From contig SLPX01000236.1 of assembly GCA_007131745.1 (NCBI GenBank), positions 1-44,658 of the forward strand: 44,658 nucleotides of DNA, written 5' to 3'. The stretch is from Myxococcales bacterium. Its GTDB lineage: Bacteria > Myxococcota > Polyangia > HGW-17 > SLPX01. The notes beneath the pieces were generated by a model, which was given only the letters and a program-made list of their open reading frames with translations, made no database searches and was not told where the DNA came from. Position 1 is the first letter of the stretch; the number at the start of each line of letters is the position of its first letter. Positions 7,741 to 16,543 of this stretch are shown here, in pieces. The position numbers were made by a program, and so were the translations under genes.

Positions 7741-8598
7741 ATGTCTGTTATTTCAATTCGGATGTTTGCACGCAATAACAGAGAATTCAAGAAGATCCTG
7801 GGTGTAGCGCTGGGGGGAGGGCGGGGAAAAAACACCATTGTTTCTTGCATTGATTTGACAAGGGAAAAACCCACCGTGGTCATGACAGGGCCACGGGATG
7901 AGATGTCTCGGCCATGGTACGATGATGTTTTGGTGTCATATGCCATGGAAGCCCCCGAAGAGACTTTGTTGGCGATAGATGCTCCACTCACGATTCCGGG
8001 ATGCGTGCGGTGCATCAAGAAAAGATGTTCCGGGCTGCAAGATTGCCCCTTGGAGTCGGTTCAGTGGTTTTTAAATGATCCGGGATTGAAGGAAAAGAGT
8101 ACAGGGGGAAAAGACGGAACAAAGCCGGGGTTTTCTCCTTATACACAGCGGGTATGCGAAAAGTATCTTGAAAATGAATATGGAATAGAATTGAGAGAAA
8201 CCCTCGGCCACAGCATGGGTCCATTAACCGCCCGAGCACAGCATCTTACGAAGCGATTGGCGGATGGATACACATTGAACGACAATTTATTAGAGGTGAG
8301 TCCTTATGCAACAGTGATACTGGCATTTGGAAAGAATATGGCGTTGAATTATAAGCGGGGACCCGCCGTATGGGAGACGAGGGCTTTGATACTGGAAGAG
8401 TGTGGAAGGTGGATTGATTTTGCAGTCTGGCGGGAGAGTGTTTTGCAAAGCAGGAGACGTTTTAAATCCGTGATTTGTGGATTTACAGCATTTCTGTGGT
8501 TGCAGCAAGAATGGGTTTTGCCGGAAGGAATGTCCGAAATAGCGGCGGAAGACGGGTGGATATGGGTTCCAACTAACGACTTGTTGAACCGCGCTTGA
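7741..8598 (+). CDS. DUF429-like protein, predicted RNase H-fold
   Basis: A 285-residue protein resembling DUF429, a family predicted to have an RNase H-like nuclease fold. Visible matches are L-L-A-I-D-A-P-L (Asp80), the Cys cluster C88-x2-C91-x4-C96-x5-C102 just after it, and L-L-E-V-S-P-Y-A-T-V near residue 190. The first strand reads I-L-G-V-A-L-G-G-G-R-G-K-N-T, where many family members carry an Asp at the position of Ala23. The start is uncertain. GGGAAGG touches the ATG at 7741 with no spacer, and a second ATG lies at 7762. A TATACT at 7720-7725 may be its -10. The last 26 bases overlap the convergent UPF0158 gene. Function is unproven. Confidence 0.72.
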   Translation: MSVISIRMFARNNREFKKILGVALGGGRGKNTIVSCIDLTREKPTVVMTGPRDEMSRPWYDDVLVSYAMEAPEETLLAIDAPLTIPGCVRCIKKRCSGLQDCPLESVQWFLNDPGLKEKSTGGKDGTKPGFSPYTQRVCEKYLENEYGIELRETLGHSMGPLTARAQHLTKRLADGYTLNDNLLEVSPYATVILAFGKNMALNYKRGPAVWETRALILEECGRWIDFAVWRESVLQSRRRFKSVICGFTAFLWLQQEWVLPEGMSEIAAEDGWIWVPTNDLLNRA

Positions 8599-9235
8599 GA
8601 GCTTCTTGTCCTTGTACCGTCAACGCCACAGAGCCGCGGTCTCTGAGAAACTCCAGAAAAGCAAGAGCTGAAGTGAGATCTACGGCTGGTATGACATCTA
8701 TCAGCTCCTTTGCCTGTCTGCGTAGAACCTCGGCAGGACTCATTGACCCCATAAGTGGTTTCGGGAGTTCTTTTTCCTCTTCTTCTGGCAGATCCACATT
8801 GCCCCAGGGAGGAGGCGTCTCGGTTACAAACTCTCTTTCCTCGATCCATTCGTTTATATATGCGTGTAGCTTGTCGGCTCGATAATTGAACCATCTTTCT
8901 CTTTCATGTGGATAGTGCAGCAAAACATCCTTGAATCTGCGAAACGCGCCTTTTCCATCAATTGCTATAACCAGTCGTTCTTGAAGAGTTTCGTCGTCGA
9001 TAGATGCAACAAAATGTTCCATCCAGCAATATTGTTCCCTTGAGGAAGCCGGATCAACTCGTATATATCGTTCTTCGTCATTGACTATTACAGCTCGCTG
9101 TTGTTCGTCTTCAAGAACGCCATCTACAAAGACCAGGATATCCCCTGTTTCAAGATCCAGGTAACTACTCATATTAGGAGCGTTACGTTCAAAAGCCGCC
9201 TCCAGCTCCTTCCAATTTACCGGTACTGATTTCAT
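8573..9235 (-). CDS. UPF0158 family protein
   Basis: A 220-residue cytosolic protein with features of UPF0158, an uncharacterised family. These are an N-terminal W-x-x-L-x-x-A-F segment, Y-L-D-L-E-T-G-D-I, M-E-H-F-V-A-S-I-D-D, and A-I-D-G-K-G-A-F-R-R-F-K-D-V-L followed by E-R-W-F-N-Y-R-A-D-K-L. The C-terminal 70 residues, with an acidic run E-E-E-E-K-E, look variable. GGGAG stands 9 bases before the ATG. The 3' end overlaps the end of the DUF429-like gene on the other strand by 26 bases. No function can be inferred from the neighbours. Confidence 0.85.
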   Translation of the reverse strand: MKSVPVNWKELEAAFERNAPNMSSYLDLETGDILVFVDGVLEDEQQRAVIVNDEERYIRVDPASSREQYCWMEHFVASIDDETLQERLVIAIDGKGAFRRFKDVLLHYPHERERWFNYRADKLHAYINEWIEEREFVTETPPPWGNVDLPEEEEKELPKPLMGSMSPAEVLRRQAKELIDVIPAVDLTSALAFLEFLRDRGSVALTVQGQEALKRGSTSR

Positions 9236-9502
9236 AAGTAAAAACTCCCGCTTTCATTAGATCTTTTACGAAAAATCATATCGCCCGGGCCCGCCGGTTG
9301 ATCAGCACGATGATACATTGGTTTTACGCGCGGGCACGAATAAAAAACATATTTTCCTTAAAAGCAAATCATCACATTGTCCACGGCGGTTGTAACTATC
9401 ACTTCATTCAATGAGGATCAAGGGTCCTTGTGGAAAAGTTGCATCTCCGTTGATCATGGACGGGTTTCGTTTTTATAACTCTATGTCTGGATTTCAAAGG
9501 TC
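9236..9502. other. 267-base intergenic stretch
   Basis: Nothing coding is supported here. It should hold the promoter of the UPF0158 gene (minus strand), but I find no good sigma-70-like pair. A GC-rich block at about 9285-9300 and a complementary GCGGGC at about 9330 can pair (GCCCGC/GCGGGC, 6 bases) across a loop of some 40 bases. No T-run marks a terminator for the CpXC/HEAT gene. Confidence 0.4.
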
Positions 9503-12500
9503 TTATCGATGACCGTCGTCCGGGTCGGGAATAGTTTCCTCAATAATGTCATCTGGTTCTACAATGTCTTCTTCTTCTATTATGTCAGCGTCCGTGAGTT
9601 CTCTTTCCTCATCTATGAGGGATTCAAGAAACCTTCTGGAAAATGATGTGACTACGCTTTCATTGTCAAGATGCAAGGGACGTTGAGCGGCCGCAGCTGT
9701 TTTTCGGGCTTCTTCCACGAGATCCAGCGCTTTTGCGGCGGTTGCCGAGGCAGCGGCATTGTTGCTTTCGGCGAGATCCAATAAAGGGGCGGTCTGGGAT
9801 GAAGCGGCTGCGATATGTGCTAAAGCCCAGGCTATGCGTTCCCTGCTTTCCGAGTTTGCGTCTTTTAGTCTCGCAGATAGACTCATGACGGCACCGGGGC
9901 CGATTTCCCCGAGCACACGAGCGATTTCTTTCCAGATTCCGGTAGGTTCGCTCAGCAGGCAGTTGACCAGGGGATCAATGGCTTTGCCGGAACGCATTGC
10001 TCCGAGAGCAAGAGCCGACCCCTGCCGTAGAAAAGATTTGTTACTATTTAAATCCTCGATGAAATATGTTTCTGCCGCTTCGCCGAAACCGACCAGCATC
10101 GGCATTATTTGTAGAACTTCTTGTCTTGTCATTAATCTCATCGCTTCGAAAAGAGAAGACAATGCAGACTCGGATCTTTTTTCACACAGGACTATGGCAG
10201 CTGAAAGGCGGCAATCTTTGTCGTCCAGTTTATCCACAAGACCTTCTTCCGAGAGTTCACGCAGGCCTACCAAGCTGTTTTCAAAAGATTCCGCTTTTTC
10301 TGATGACCCGGAAAGATCTTCTTTTACCGAAAACATGGAGAATTCGTTTTCTTCCAGAAGGTCTTTGTTGAGATTAATTCCTGAACCCATGTTTTGTTTT
10401 GCCGGTGTTTTCAAATCAACAAGATCTTTCTGAACAGAAGCCGAAAAACCACCCCCACTGGAAAGCTGTTCTTGTGTGTCCGGTTTGTTTTCGGGGGAAT
10501 CCTTGAAAGGCTCGGCCTTTGACTTTTCGATTAACTCTGCAATTTCACGCATTCTCTCTTCCCCTTCTTTTTCAAGAGGAACTCTTTTGCTTTCTCCTTC
10601 CCTGATCAGGGTGTTCCAATTTTCCAATTCATCTTCCGGGGAGAGGTCGTTTTTCAGTGAATCCCGTGTGACATGTGTGAAATTAGCCATGCATGTGCGG
10701 ATAAGATCTTTTTTGGAAGTAGCGAACCCCTTGTCCAAAGCCCAATCCAAGAGAGGAGAAATGGGCCAGAGGCCGTTTTCAATCGAGGCTTTAACGACCT
10801 GGTTTTTTATTTTTCTCAACCATAGAAGGGGAAAAGAGCGGACATAGACGAGGTTCCACTGCTTATCTTCTGTTATCCAGGATTCCAGTTTGCATAGAGC
10901 CTCTTTTGCTTTTCTTGGAGAGGTAATCTTGGCGAATGTTTTCTCATCAAAGTCCGGATGGCCCGCAAAAGCTTCGGTTTTGAGTTCTTTTTCCCACAAT
11001 TCCAGAGCTTTAACAAAATCCGGTTCCTTGTTGTCCATTGAGGACATAATTTTTCCGGCCTCCTTGAGAATAACACGGGTGTTTTCTTCCAGGGGAACAT
11101 GAATCTCTCTTCTAAATACCGGGTTGAGTTCATGATCGTAGAAATCCAGGTGAAAGCGAAAGTCATTTCCAAGTGTTTCAACGAGTTCGAGGTGTTTTGC
11201 ATCCAGAATGTCGATGGACCAGAACTGTTCGAAACCTTCCTTGTCCGGAGAACAGATGGCGAAAACAATCAATGGATAATATGGAGTAGTGTGCATCTGT
11301 AGACGTACGATCGGGTCTGTACCCAAGAAAGCTTCCAGTGCTTCGGATTCCAATCGGGCGGCAAAGCAGACAATTTCGCCGTCTTTATACATGTGATGAG
11401 TCTCCGAAGAAGTCTCCCAGCCACGGAGTGCTTCCGGGAGATCGGGACCCGGAGACGTCTCAAAAGAAGATTCTTCCGACTCCGCGAAAGAAAGAGATTT
11501 TTCTTTGTCCGCTTTTTCTTCGCTGTTTTCGGGTTGTTTTTCTTCCGCTTTTTCTTCCGAAATCTCTTCGGCAGATTCCCTTGCATGTTCCGGATATTCT
11601 TCTTCATTCGAAGGGGAATCGTCGATTCGGGCCCCGGCTTTTTCAACATCCAGAATCTCGGATGGTGGAGAAAGCTCTTGAAAAGAAGCCGGTGATAAAG
11701 ATGTTGCCTGAATATCGCTTTCACTCAGGAGTTCCACCGGAGTAGTTGTCTCCTGTCCCGGCTCTTCGGGAATGGGTTTTCCACTATTCCATTTTTCAAT
11801 GTTTTCCACACTGTCAAAGATAGCTTCGGCGTCAGCCTGAAGCAGCGATCGGGCGTCAGGAGAGGTTGTTACTTCCGTGAGCTCTTGAAATGATTCTTTC
11901 TTCTCTTTAAACGAAGAAGTTTTTTCCGGATCCCCTTTCCGCGACCGAGGTGGAGGCGAAGGAACCCTCCGGGTGGACATTTCCCAAGAATTTTGCATGT
12001 TCGGACCGAACTCCTTATCGGTGTAGATCCCTCGGTCCGCAAAATACCGTGACGGAGGCGGCCGGACAGGTGTTGTTTCAACTCGAGGGTTTCTGATGTG
12101 TTCGACAATGCTTGAGAGATCTTCGTGGCCGAAAACCACGCGGAATCTATGTACATAAGAAGGAATCGAATGGTTTTTGTCTTCTGCAAGTTTTAATAGA
12201 AGAGAAGCTCGTTCTTCCAGTTCTCTGCAGCGAAAAGCTTCGGGTAAAACCAGCAGAAAAATTTTCAGTTTTTCGTCGTGATAGATCACCGGAACCGGAA
12301 CAGGGTAGAGTTCATCCTCTTCGGAAATGCGCACCCAGTTCAACGTGCCCGAACACAGGCGATCTGCAAGTGCCGGATCAGATGTCGCGTTTACCGATGT
12401 GTGCACCCTAACTGATGTTATACGGCCGGACGGAAGGGTGAATAAAACGGATTCCAGCTTGGTCTTTCCAAGCCTTCCTTTGTATACGGGAGCGGGTTCA

Positions 12501-12547
12501 TTGGTTGCTCCAAACTCTTGCTCGAAAAAAGTTTCCATGGATCCCAT
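9503..12547 (-). CDS. CpXC-like and HEAT-repeat protein
   Basis: A 1014-residue soluble protein. Residues about 1-150 follow the plan of the CpXC domain: F-F-E-Q-E-F start, L-C-S-G-T-L-N, P-V-P-V-I-Y-H-D-E-K-L-K, then L-P-E and an R-x-x-E-L-E-E-R-A-S-L-L helix. However, the zinc-binding Cys-x-x-Cys positions are absent. About 170-370 is low-complexity and very acidic. About 375-690 is a second globular region of unknown kind with F-W-S-I-D-I-L-D-A-K-H-L-E-L-V. About 770-960 contains HEAT/PBS-lyase-like helical repeats (F-L-R-Q-G-S-A-L-A-L-G-A-M and related), and the C-terminus is acidic. It has no signal peptide or membrane span. AAGGAG lies 11 bases before the ATG, with an alternative ATG three codons in. 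HEAT repeats suggest a protein-interaction scaffold, which is an inference. Confidence 0.75.
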   Translation of the reverse strand: MGSMETFFEQEFGATNEPAPVYKGRLGKTKLESVLFTLPSGRITSVRVHTSVNATSDPALADRLCSGTLNWVRISEEDELYPVPVPVIYHDEKLKIFLLVLPEAFRCRELEERASLLLKLAEDKNHSIPSYVHRFRVVFGHEDLSSIVEHIRNPRVETTPVRPPPSRYFADRGIYTDKEFGPNMQNSWEMSTRRVPSPPPRSRKGDPEKTSSFKEKKESFQELTEVTTSPDARSLLQADAEAIFDSVENIEKWNSGKPIPEEPGQETTTPVELLSESDIQATSLSPASFQELSPPSEILDVEKAGARIDDSPSNEEEYPEHARESAEEISEEKAEEKQPENSEEKADKEKSLSFAESEESSFETSPGPDLPEALRGWETSSETHHMYKDGEIVCFAARLESEALEAFLGTDPIVRLQMHTTPYYPLIVFAICSPDKEGFEQFWSIDILDAKHLELVETLGNDFRFHLDFYDHELNPVFRREIHVPLEENTRVILKEAGKIMSSMDNKEPDFVKALELWEKELKTEAFAGHPDFDEKTFAKITSPRKAKEALCKLESWITEDKQWNLVYVRSFPLLWLRKIKNQVVKASIENGLWPISPLLDWALDKGFATSKKDLIRTCMANFTHVTRDSLKNDLSPEDELENWNTLIREGESKRVPLEKEGEERMREIAELIEKSKAEPFKDSPENKPDTQEQLSSGGGFSASVQKDLVDLKTPAKQNMGSGINLNKDLLEENEFSMFSVKEDLSGSSEKAESFENSLVGLRELSEEGLVDKLDDKDCRLSAAIVLCEKRSESALSSLFEAMRLMTRQEVLQIMPMLVGFGEAAETYFIEDLNSNKSFLRQGSALALGAMRSGKAIDPLVNCLLSEPTGIWKEIARVLGEIGPGAVMSLSARLKDANSESRERIAWALAHIAAASSQTAPLLDLAESNNAAASATAAKALDLVEEARKTAAAAQRPLHLDNESVVTSFSRRFLESLIDEERELTDADIIEEEDIVEPDDIIEETIPDPDDGHR

Positions 12548-12734
12548 CCCAACTTCTTCTCCTTGGTAAAAAATGTTAGATGCAAAAAGATATCACACCG
12601 GTTTCTTCCCGTAAACTCTCAACTGAATCCCGACACGCGCCGAACTGTTGGGATCCGGTATCCGAAACCTCGGAAAAAGGGTGGGAAAGTGAAAGTTTTT
12701 GTTACACCGCGATGTTCATGATTTTGATTTGTTC

Positions 12735-12764
12735 TTGTTTTTTTGATGAATTAATGGGTATAAA
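12735..12764 (+). promoter_or_regulatory. Candidate promoter of the DUF4215-repeat lipoprotein
   Basis: TTGTTT (12735-12740), an 18-base spacer and TATAAA (12759-12764) would start transcription near 12772. The resulting leader of about 110 bases contains GC-rich complementary blocks between 12829 and 12860 (for example GGGC at 12835-12838 with GCCC at 12855-12858, and the palindrome GCCGGC at 12845-12850). An excellent ribosome-binding site follows at 12868-12874. The upstream part of the gap (12548-12734) shows nothing clear. Confidence 0.5.
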
Positions 12765-12880
12765 GTTGGTGAGGAACGGAAATATCATCCGACTAGTGGT
12801 TGGATGCACGTGTTCTGAGATGTGCTTTGGGTCCGGGCCATGAAGCCGGCCGGCGCCCAGGCCAAGCAAGGAGGAAAACC

Positions 12881-14890
12881 GTGAAAAAAACGATCTTAGC
12901 GCTGGTGATTTGTGGGTTTTTTGTTTCAGCGTGTGGAGATGACGATTCTCCAAGATGTGGGGACGGAATAATACAAGCCGATAGGGGGGAGCAATGTGAT
13001 GGTAACACGCTTGGAGGGTATACCTGCCAGGATGTTGATTCCAGCACCTTGGGCGGAGTGCTGAGATGCTTTCCTCCGGGACATGAAAACGAGTGTAAAT
13101 TCGATCTGAGTCTATGTACCAGGCCTACTTGCGGAAACAACGTAGCAGAAGGCAGTCAAGAATGTGATGGGCATGATCTGAGAGGGCAAAGTTGCATCGG
13201 GCTTGGACATGAAGCGGGGGAATTGCGTTGTTTCGGGCCTGAAGATCCTAACCCCTGTACTTACGATCAATCAGGATGTTTAAACAGCCCTTATTGTGGA
13301 AACAACCAAGTGGAGCTGGACGAAGAGTGCGACGGAAATGATCTTGGGGGACAAACCTGTGTCAGTCTCGGGTACTTGGGGGGAAACCTGTCGTGTAATC
13401 CGGATTGTACGTTCAATACAAACAATTGCCAGCAGCCGGTCTGTGGTAACGATATCCGGGAAAAAGATGAGGTCTGCGATGGGGCCGACCTGGATGGAGA
13501 AACCTGTATTTCAAGAGGCTACCTGCATGGAACCCTAGCGTGCGAAGAAGATTGTTCCGATTTTGACGAGTCCGACTGCTGGGGGCATCCGGTATGCGGC
13601 GACGGGGTGATCGAAGGCAACGAAGTATGCGATGGAGACAACTTGGCCGGTGAAAGCTGCATTTCCAGAGGGTATCTGGAAGGAACACTTGCGTGCGCGG
13701 ATGATTGCAAGTCTTACGATGAATCGGGGTGCACGGGAACGAATAATTGCGAGGTGGATCATTCTCTGGGCGCGCTTTCGCCGGGGTTGCCGGTCACTGT
13801 AGATGGGGATTTGGCAGGCGCAGCGAATAGCTACAACGTTAGTTGTACAATGTTTGGATTCTTGGGATCTGCCGGTGAGGTGGTCAGGTTTACTCTACCG
13901 CAAGGGGGGGGTGTGCATGTGCAATATGAATTAGCGGGAATGATGGCAATGGGGGCCATCGCGCTTTACAGCGCGGTTACCGCAAATTGCGATGATGTTG
14001 AACTTGAATGTGAAGACATTATGGATTCGGGGAACATCAATTTCGAAGAGCTTTCTCCGGGAACCTATTACTTGATAGTTGCAGATGATTCTTTCATGGG
14101 AGGCGGCGGACCGTATACCCTGGTTTTGACGGCAAGCGTTCCGGAGCCGCCGGAGATCTGCGACAATGGAATCGATGATAACGGCAACGGGCTCACCGAT
14201 TGCGAGGACTTTGCTCATTGCTGCAATGAACAGCACTGTATAGACGATCCTGATTATTGCAACCCGAGCGGATCTCCTTGCACGGTTGATACGAATTGCG
14301 CGGGAGGCGTGTGCATCACCGAAGAAGATTACGGTTGGCCGGGCGGATTTTGTACGTCGGATTGCAGCGGAAGCGGAATTTGCGGAGCAGGATTCGAGTG
14401 TGTGACATATACTCCCCAGGGTGGAACGCCCATGGACGTTTGTGTAGAAATCTGCACCGGCGGCGGAACTGAATGCCGGGATGGATACGTGTGTACCGAA
14501 ATAGGAACGAACCTGTCGGTTTGTATCCCCAATTGCGATGATGACTCGGATTGTCCCGACACCGGGGAATGCAACATTGAATCCGGCTATTGCGAACCGG
14601 TTCAAGGGCTCAATTCCACCGGAGATGAATGTACGAGCCCGGATGACTGCGAAAGCGGTATGTGTTTTACAGCCGCTCCCGGAGGTTATTGCACGAGCAT
14701 GTGTAATTTGTCGGATCCGGTTTGTCCGAACGGAGGGGTTTGCGTCAACTATTTTGATACTATCGCGGACGACGGCTACTGTTTTGTGGCGTGTACGGAT
14801 GTGTCGGAGTGCAGAGACGATGTCAATTTCCAGTGCGTGGAAAACCCGTACTATCCCCCGCCCTCGGACCTGATCTGCAATTGGAACTGA
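12881..14890 (+). CDS. DUF4215-type cysteine-repeat lipoprotein
   Basis: A 669-residue predicted lipoprotein with lipobox V-S-A-C (Cys18). Five tandem repeats of about 45-50 residues follow (about 26-280), each on the plan C-G-N/D, E-x-C-D-G-x-x-L-x-G-x-x-C, G-x-L-x-C, C. This is the DUF4215/Myxococcus cysteine-repeat pattern. Next comes a beta-rich region resembling a bacterial pre-peptidase C-terminal (PPC) domain, with L-S-P-G-T-Y-Y-L-I-V. Then there is a C-D-N-G-I-D-D-N-G-N-G-L-T-D-C motif like those of putative calcium-binding segments, and a Cys-rich EGF-like tail. The GTG start at 12881 is firmly chosen: AAGGAGG ends 6 bases upstream and the signal peptide begins there. A longer open reading from 12800 is not needed. 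It is probably surface-exposed, with adhesion or binding as a guess. Confidence 0.85.
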   Translation: MKKTILALVICGFFVSACGDDDSPRCGDGIIQADRGEQCDGNTLGGYTCQDVDSSTLGGVLRCFPPGHENECKFDLSLCTRPTCGNNVAEGSQECDGHDLRGQSCIGLGHEAGELRCFGPEDPNPCTYDQSGCLNSPYCGNNQVELDEECDGNDLGGQTCVSLGYLGGNLSCNPDCTFNTNNCQQPVCGNDIREKDEVCDGADLDGETCISRGYLHGTLACEEDCSDFDESDCWGHPVCGDGVIEGNEVCDGDNLAGESCISRGYLEGTLACADDCKSYDESGCTGTNNCEVDHSLGALSPGLPVTVDGDLAGAANSYNVSCTMFGFLGSAGEVVRFTLPQGGGVHVQYELAGMMAMGAIALYSAVTANCDDVELECEDIMDSGNINFEELSPGTYYLIVADDSFMGGGGPYTLVLTASVPEPPEICDNGIDDNGNGLTDCEDFAHCCNEQHCIDDPDYCNPSGSPCTVDTNCAGGVCITEEDYGWPGGFCTSDCSGSGICGAGFECVTYTPQGGTPMDVCVEICTGGGTECRDGYVCTEIGTNLSVCIPNCDDDSDCPDTGECNIESGYCEPVQGLNSTGDECTSPDDCESGMCFTAAPGGYCTSMCNLSDPVCPNGGVCVNYFDTIADDGYCFVACTDVSECRDDVNFQCVENPYYPPPSDLICNWN

Positions 14891-14893
14891 GGT

Positions 14894-16357
14894 TCAAAAC
14901 GAAAAACAGACGCCCAGGGTGAAGTCCATGTGAAAGGTGAACAGATCCGCGTCGTTCCATATGGTAGTTAAGAAAGCAATCTCCAAATAACCGGAAACGA
15001 TTTTTTCCCGGCCGATTCTGAGTCCGGTAAAAACGGTAGGGGTCACGCCCATAGAAAGTGTTGTGTCCGTAAAATCTTCGTTTTCGTGATTCAACGGCAC
15101 GGCATGGCGGATTTGGGCATATCCTAAACCCCCGCCGGCATAAAGGCCGAGCCAATTGCTTGCAAAATCCATTATGTCATATCGAACTCGCAAAAGCGCA
15201 GCGAAATCAGCGAATGCTGCGCCCGGAACGTTTTTTGTAAACATCTTGATGTAGCCGAGGCGTCCCTGGAGGCCCAAGAGAAGTTTAGGCGTTATTCGAT
15301 AGCCGAATTCCAAGGTGCCGCCGAGGGACCCGGGTGCGAGGCCCGGGTTGTCTATACGGTCATACGGCAATCCGGTTCTAACCGCGACGGTTCCCTGTTC
15401 ATCCATTACTTCCATGGTTCCCCTTGCAAGACCGACCCCGAACGCCGGACCGAACCGCAACTGAAAGCGCTTTTTCCGTTCTTTCCGAAGAGCTTCGGTT
15501 TTTTTCAGAAGAGGATTTTCCCTGTCGGAGAGCCCTCCTTCGGCTACCACTTCTATTATATGGGGGCTGATCATGCTTCCCGAGGATGCAAGAACATTTT
15601 CAGATTCGGGCGTGGCTCTGATGTAGTATTGAATGGAAGCCCCCCATACCGCTTCTCCGGGGATGAACCCTCTCCATGTGTACGGTGTATCCGTTTTCTC
15701 CATTCTGACTGTTTGAAAACCGGATTCTTTGAATGGACGGTAGAAAAGATGAACTTCTTGGGGTCTTACTTCATCGCTTATCCGGCAGGTTATCTCAATC
15801 GGCATTCCTTGAGGAGCCTGATCCACGGGGCTGTGCTCCAAAGGAATGGATGGCGTCGAAACATCCGGAATCTCATCCTCGAATACCGGCACCTCGATTT
15901 CAGGCCAGGGAGCAGGTTCTTCCCTTATTCGCAATCGCTTTCTGGCCCAGTTGTAGATTTTGGTTAAAGCCGGGGTGGCGACCTCCCGATCAAGGGGAGC
16001 TTCCGGACGAACCCTCAGCGCTTCTATGAAAAACTTTCTGGCAAGAGGAAAGTTTTCTTCTCCCCCGGCCAGCAGTATTCCAAGATTTATCAGGGTCTTT
16101 GCGTGGATCCAGTCCAGAGTACATTCAGTTTCTTCGGCTTTTTTGAAAGCGGATTGTAAGAGGCTGCGGGCTTCCCCAAAATCCATGTTTTGATACTGTT
16201 CCATGGCGTTTTTGTTGATTGCATGGATGGCAGCGCGATCTTCATCCGCGCATTGCGCATGAGCGTTTGTTATTGAAAACACCATGATCAATGAAAACAA
16301 AAAAACAGATAAAACGAAACCTACAGCCGTGTGTCGGATATTTTTATGCTTCGTCAT
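14894..16357 (-). CDS. TPR-like exported protein with C-terminal beta-barrel
   Basis: A 487-residue exported protein. The signal peptide ends at A-H-A-Q-C (about residue 35). About 40-155 is helical, with spacing like TPR units (N-A-M-E-Q-Y-Q-N-M-D-F-G-E-A-R-S-L-L). A Pro/Glu-rich linker follows. About 185-270 looks like an immunoglobulin-like strand domain (P-I-E-I-T-C-R-I, V-H-L-F-Y-R-P-F). About 300-487 is a run of amphipathic strands with aromatic girdles, ending C-F-S-F, as expected of an outer-membrane barrel with a terminal Phe. The ATG at 16357 is 9 bases after AAGGA. A GTG two codons earlier is less likely. It ends 3 bases from the stop of the convergent Cys-repeat lipoprotein. The function is unknown, with an outer-membrane structural role possible. 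Confidence 0.75.
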   Translation of the reverse strand: MTKHKNIRHTAVGFVLSVFLFSLIMVFSITNAHAQCADEDRAAIHAINKNAMEQYQNMDFGEARSLLQSAFKKAEETECTLDWIHAKTLINLGILLAGGEENFPLARKFFIEALRVRPEAPLDREVATPALTKIYNWARKRLRIREEPAPWPEIEVPVFEDEIPDVSTPSIPLEHSPVDQAPQGMPIEITCRISDEVRPQEVHLFYRPFKESGFQTVRMEKTDTPYTWRGFIPGEAVWGASIQYYIRATPESENVLASSGSMISPHIIEVVAEGGLSDRENPLLKKTEALRKERKKRFQLRFGPAFGVGLARGTMEVMDEQGTVAVRTGLPYDRIDNPGLAPGSLGGTLEFGYRITPKLLLGLQGRLGYIKMFTKNVPGAAFADFAALLRVRYDIMDFASNWLGLYAGGGLGYAQIRHAVPLNHENEDFTDTTLSMGVTPTVFTGLRIGREKIVSGYLEIAFLTTIWNDADLFTFHMDFTLGVCFSF

Positions 16358-16493
16358 TTCCACAATTCCTTTTTTTGTCTATATCCAGCATACCATAAGG
16401 AAAAGAAACCGCCCAATAAGGAAAGTATTTCGTAGTGGAAAGGGATTCAAGAAAATGAGTTTAGTCTTTGTTTCCTGAAAGGATTGGGAGTGA

Positions 16494-16499
16494 TATAAA
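16494..16499 (+). promoter_or_regulatory. Possible -10 element before the Ser/Thr kinase
   Basis: TATAAA at 16494-16499 lies about 45 bases upstream of the kinase start, with a weak TTTCCT 17 bases before it. The rest of the gap from 16358 shows no other element that I can support. Confidence 0.3.
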
Positions 16500-16543
16500 A
16501 GCAGTGCAGGTTATCTTATGCCCTTTGGATGAAAGAGGAAGAA

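Noticed and set aside
11269..11745. Overlapping readings opposite or out of frame with the CpXC/HEAT gene
   Set aside because: They coincide with its acidic low-complexity linker and show only basic or Phe-rich repeats from shifted GAA codons.
12772..12880. Cyclic-di-GMP (GEMM) riboswitch before the Cys-repeat lipoprotein
   Set aside because: The GC-rich leader lacks the conserved GEMM core sequences that I would expect, so only a structured leader is claimed.
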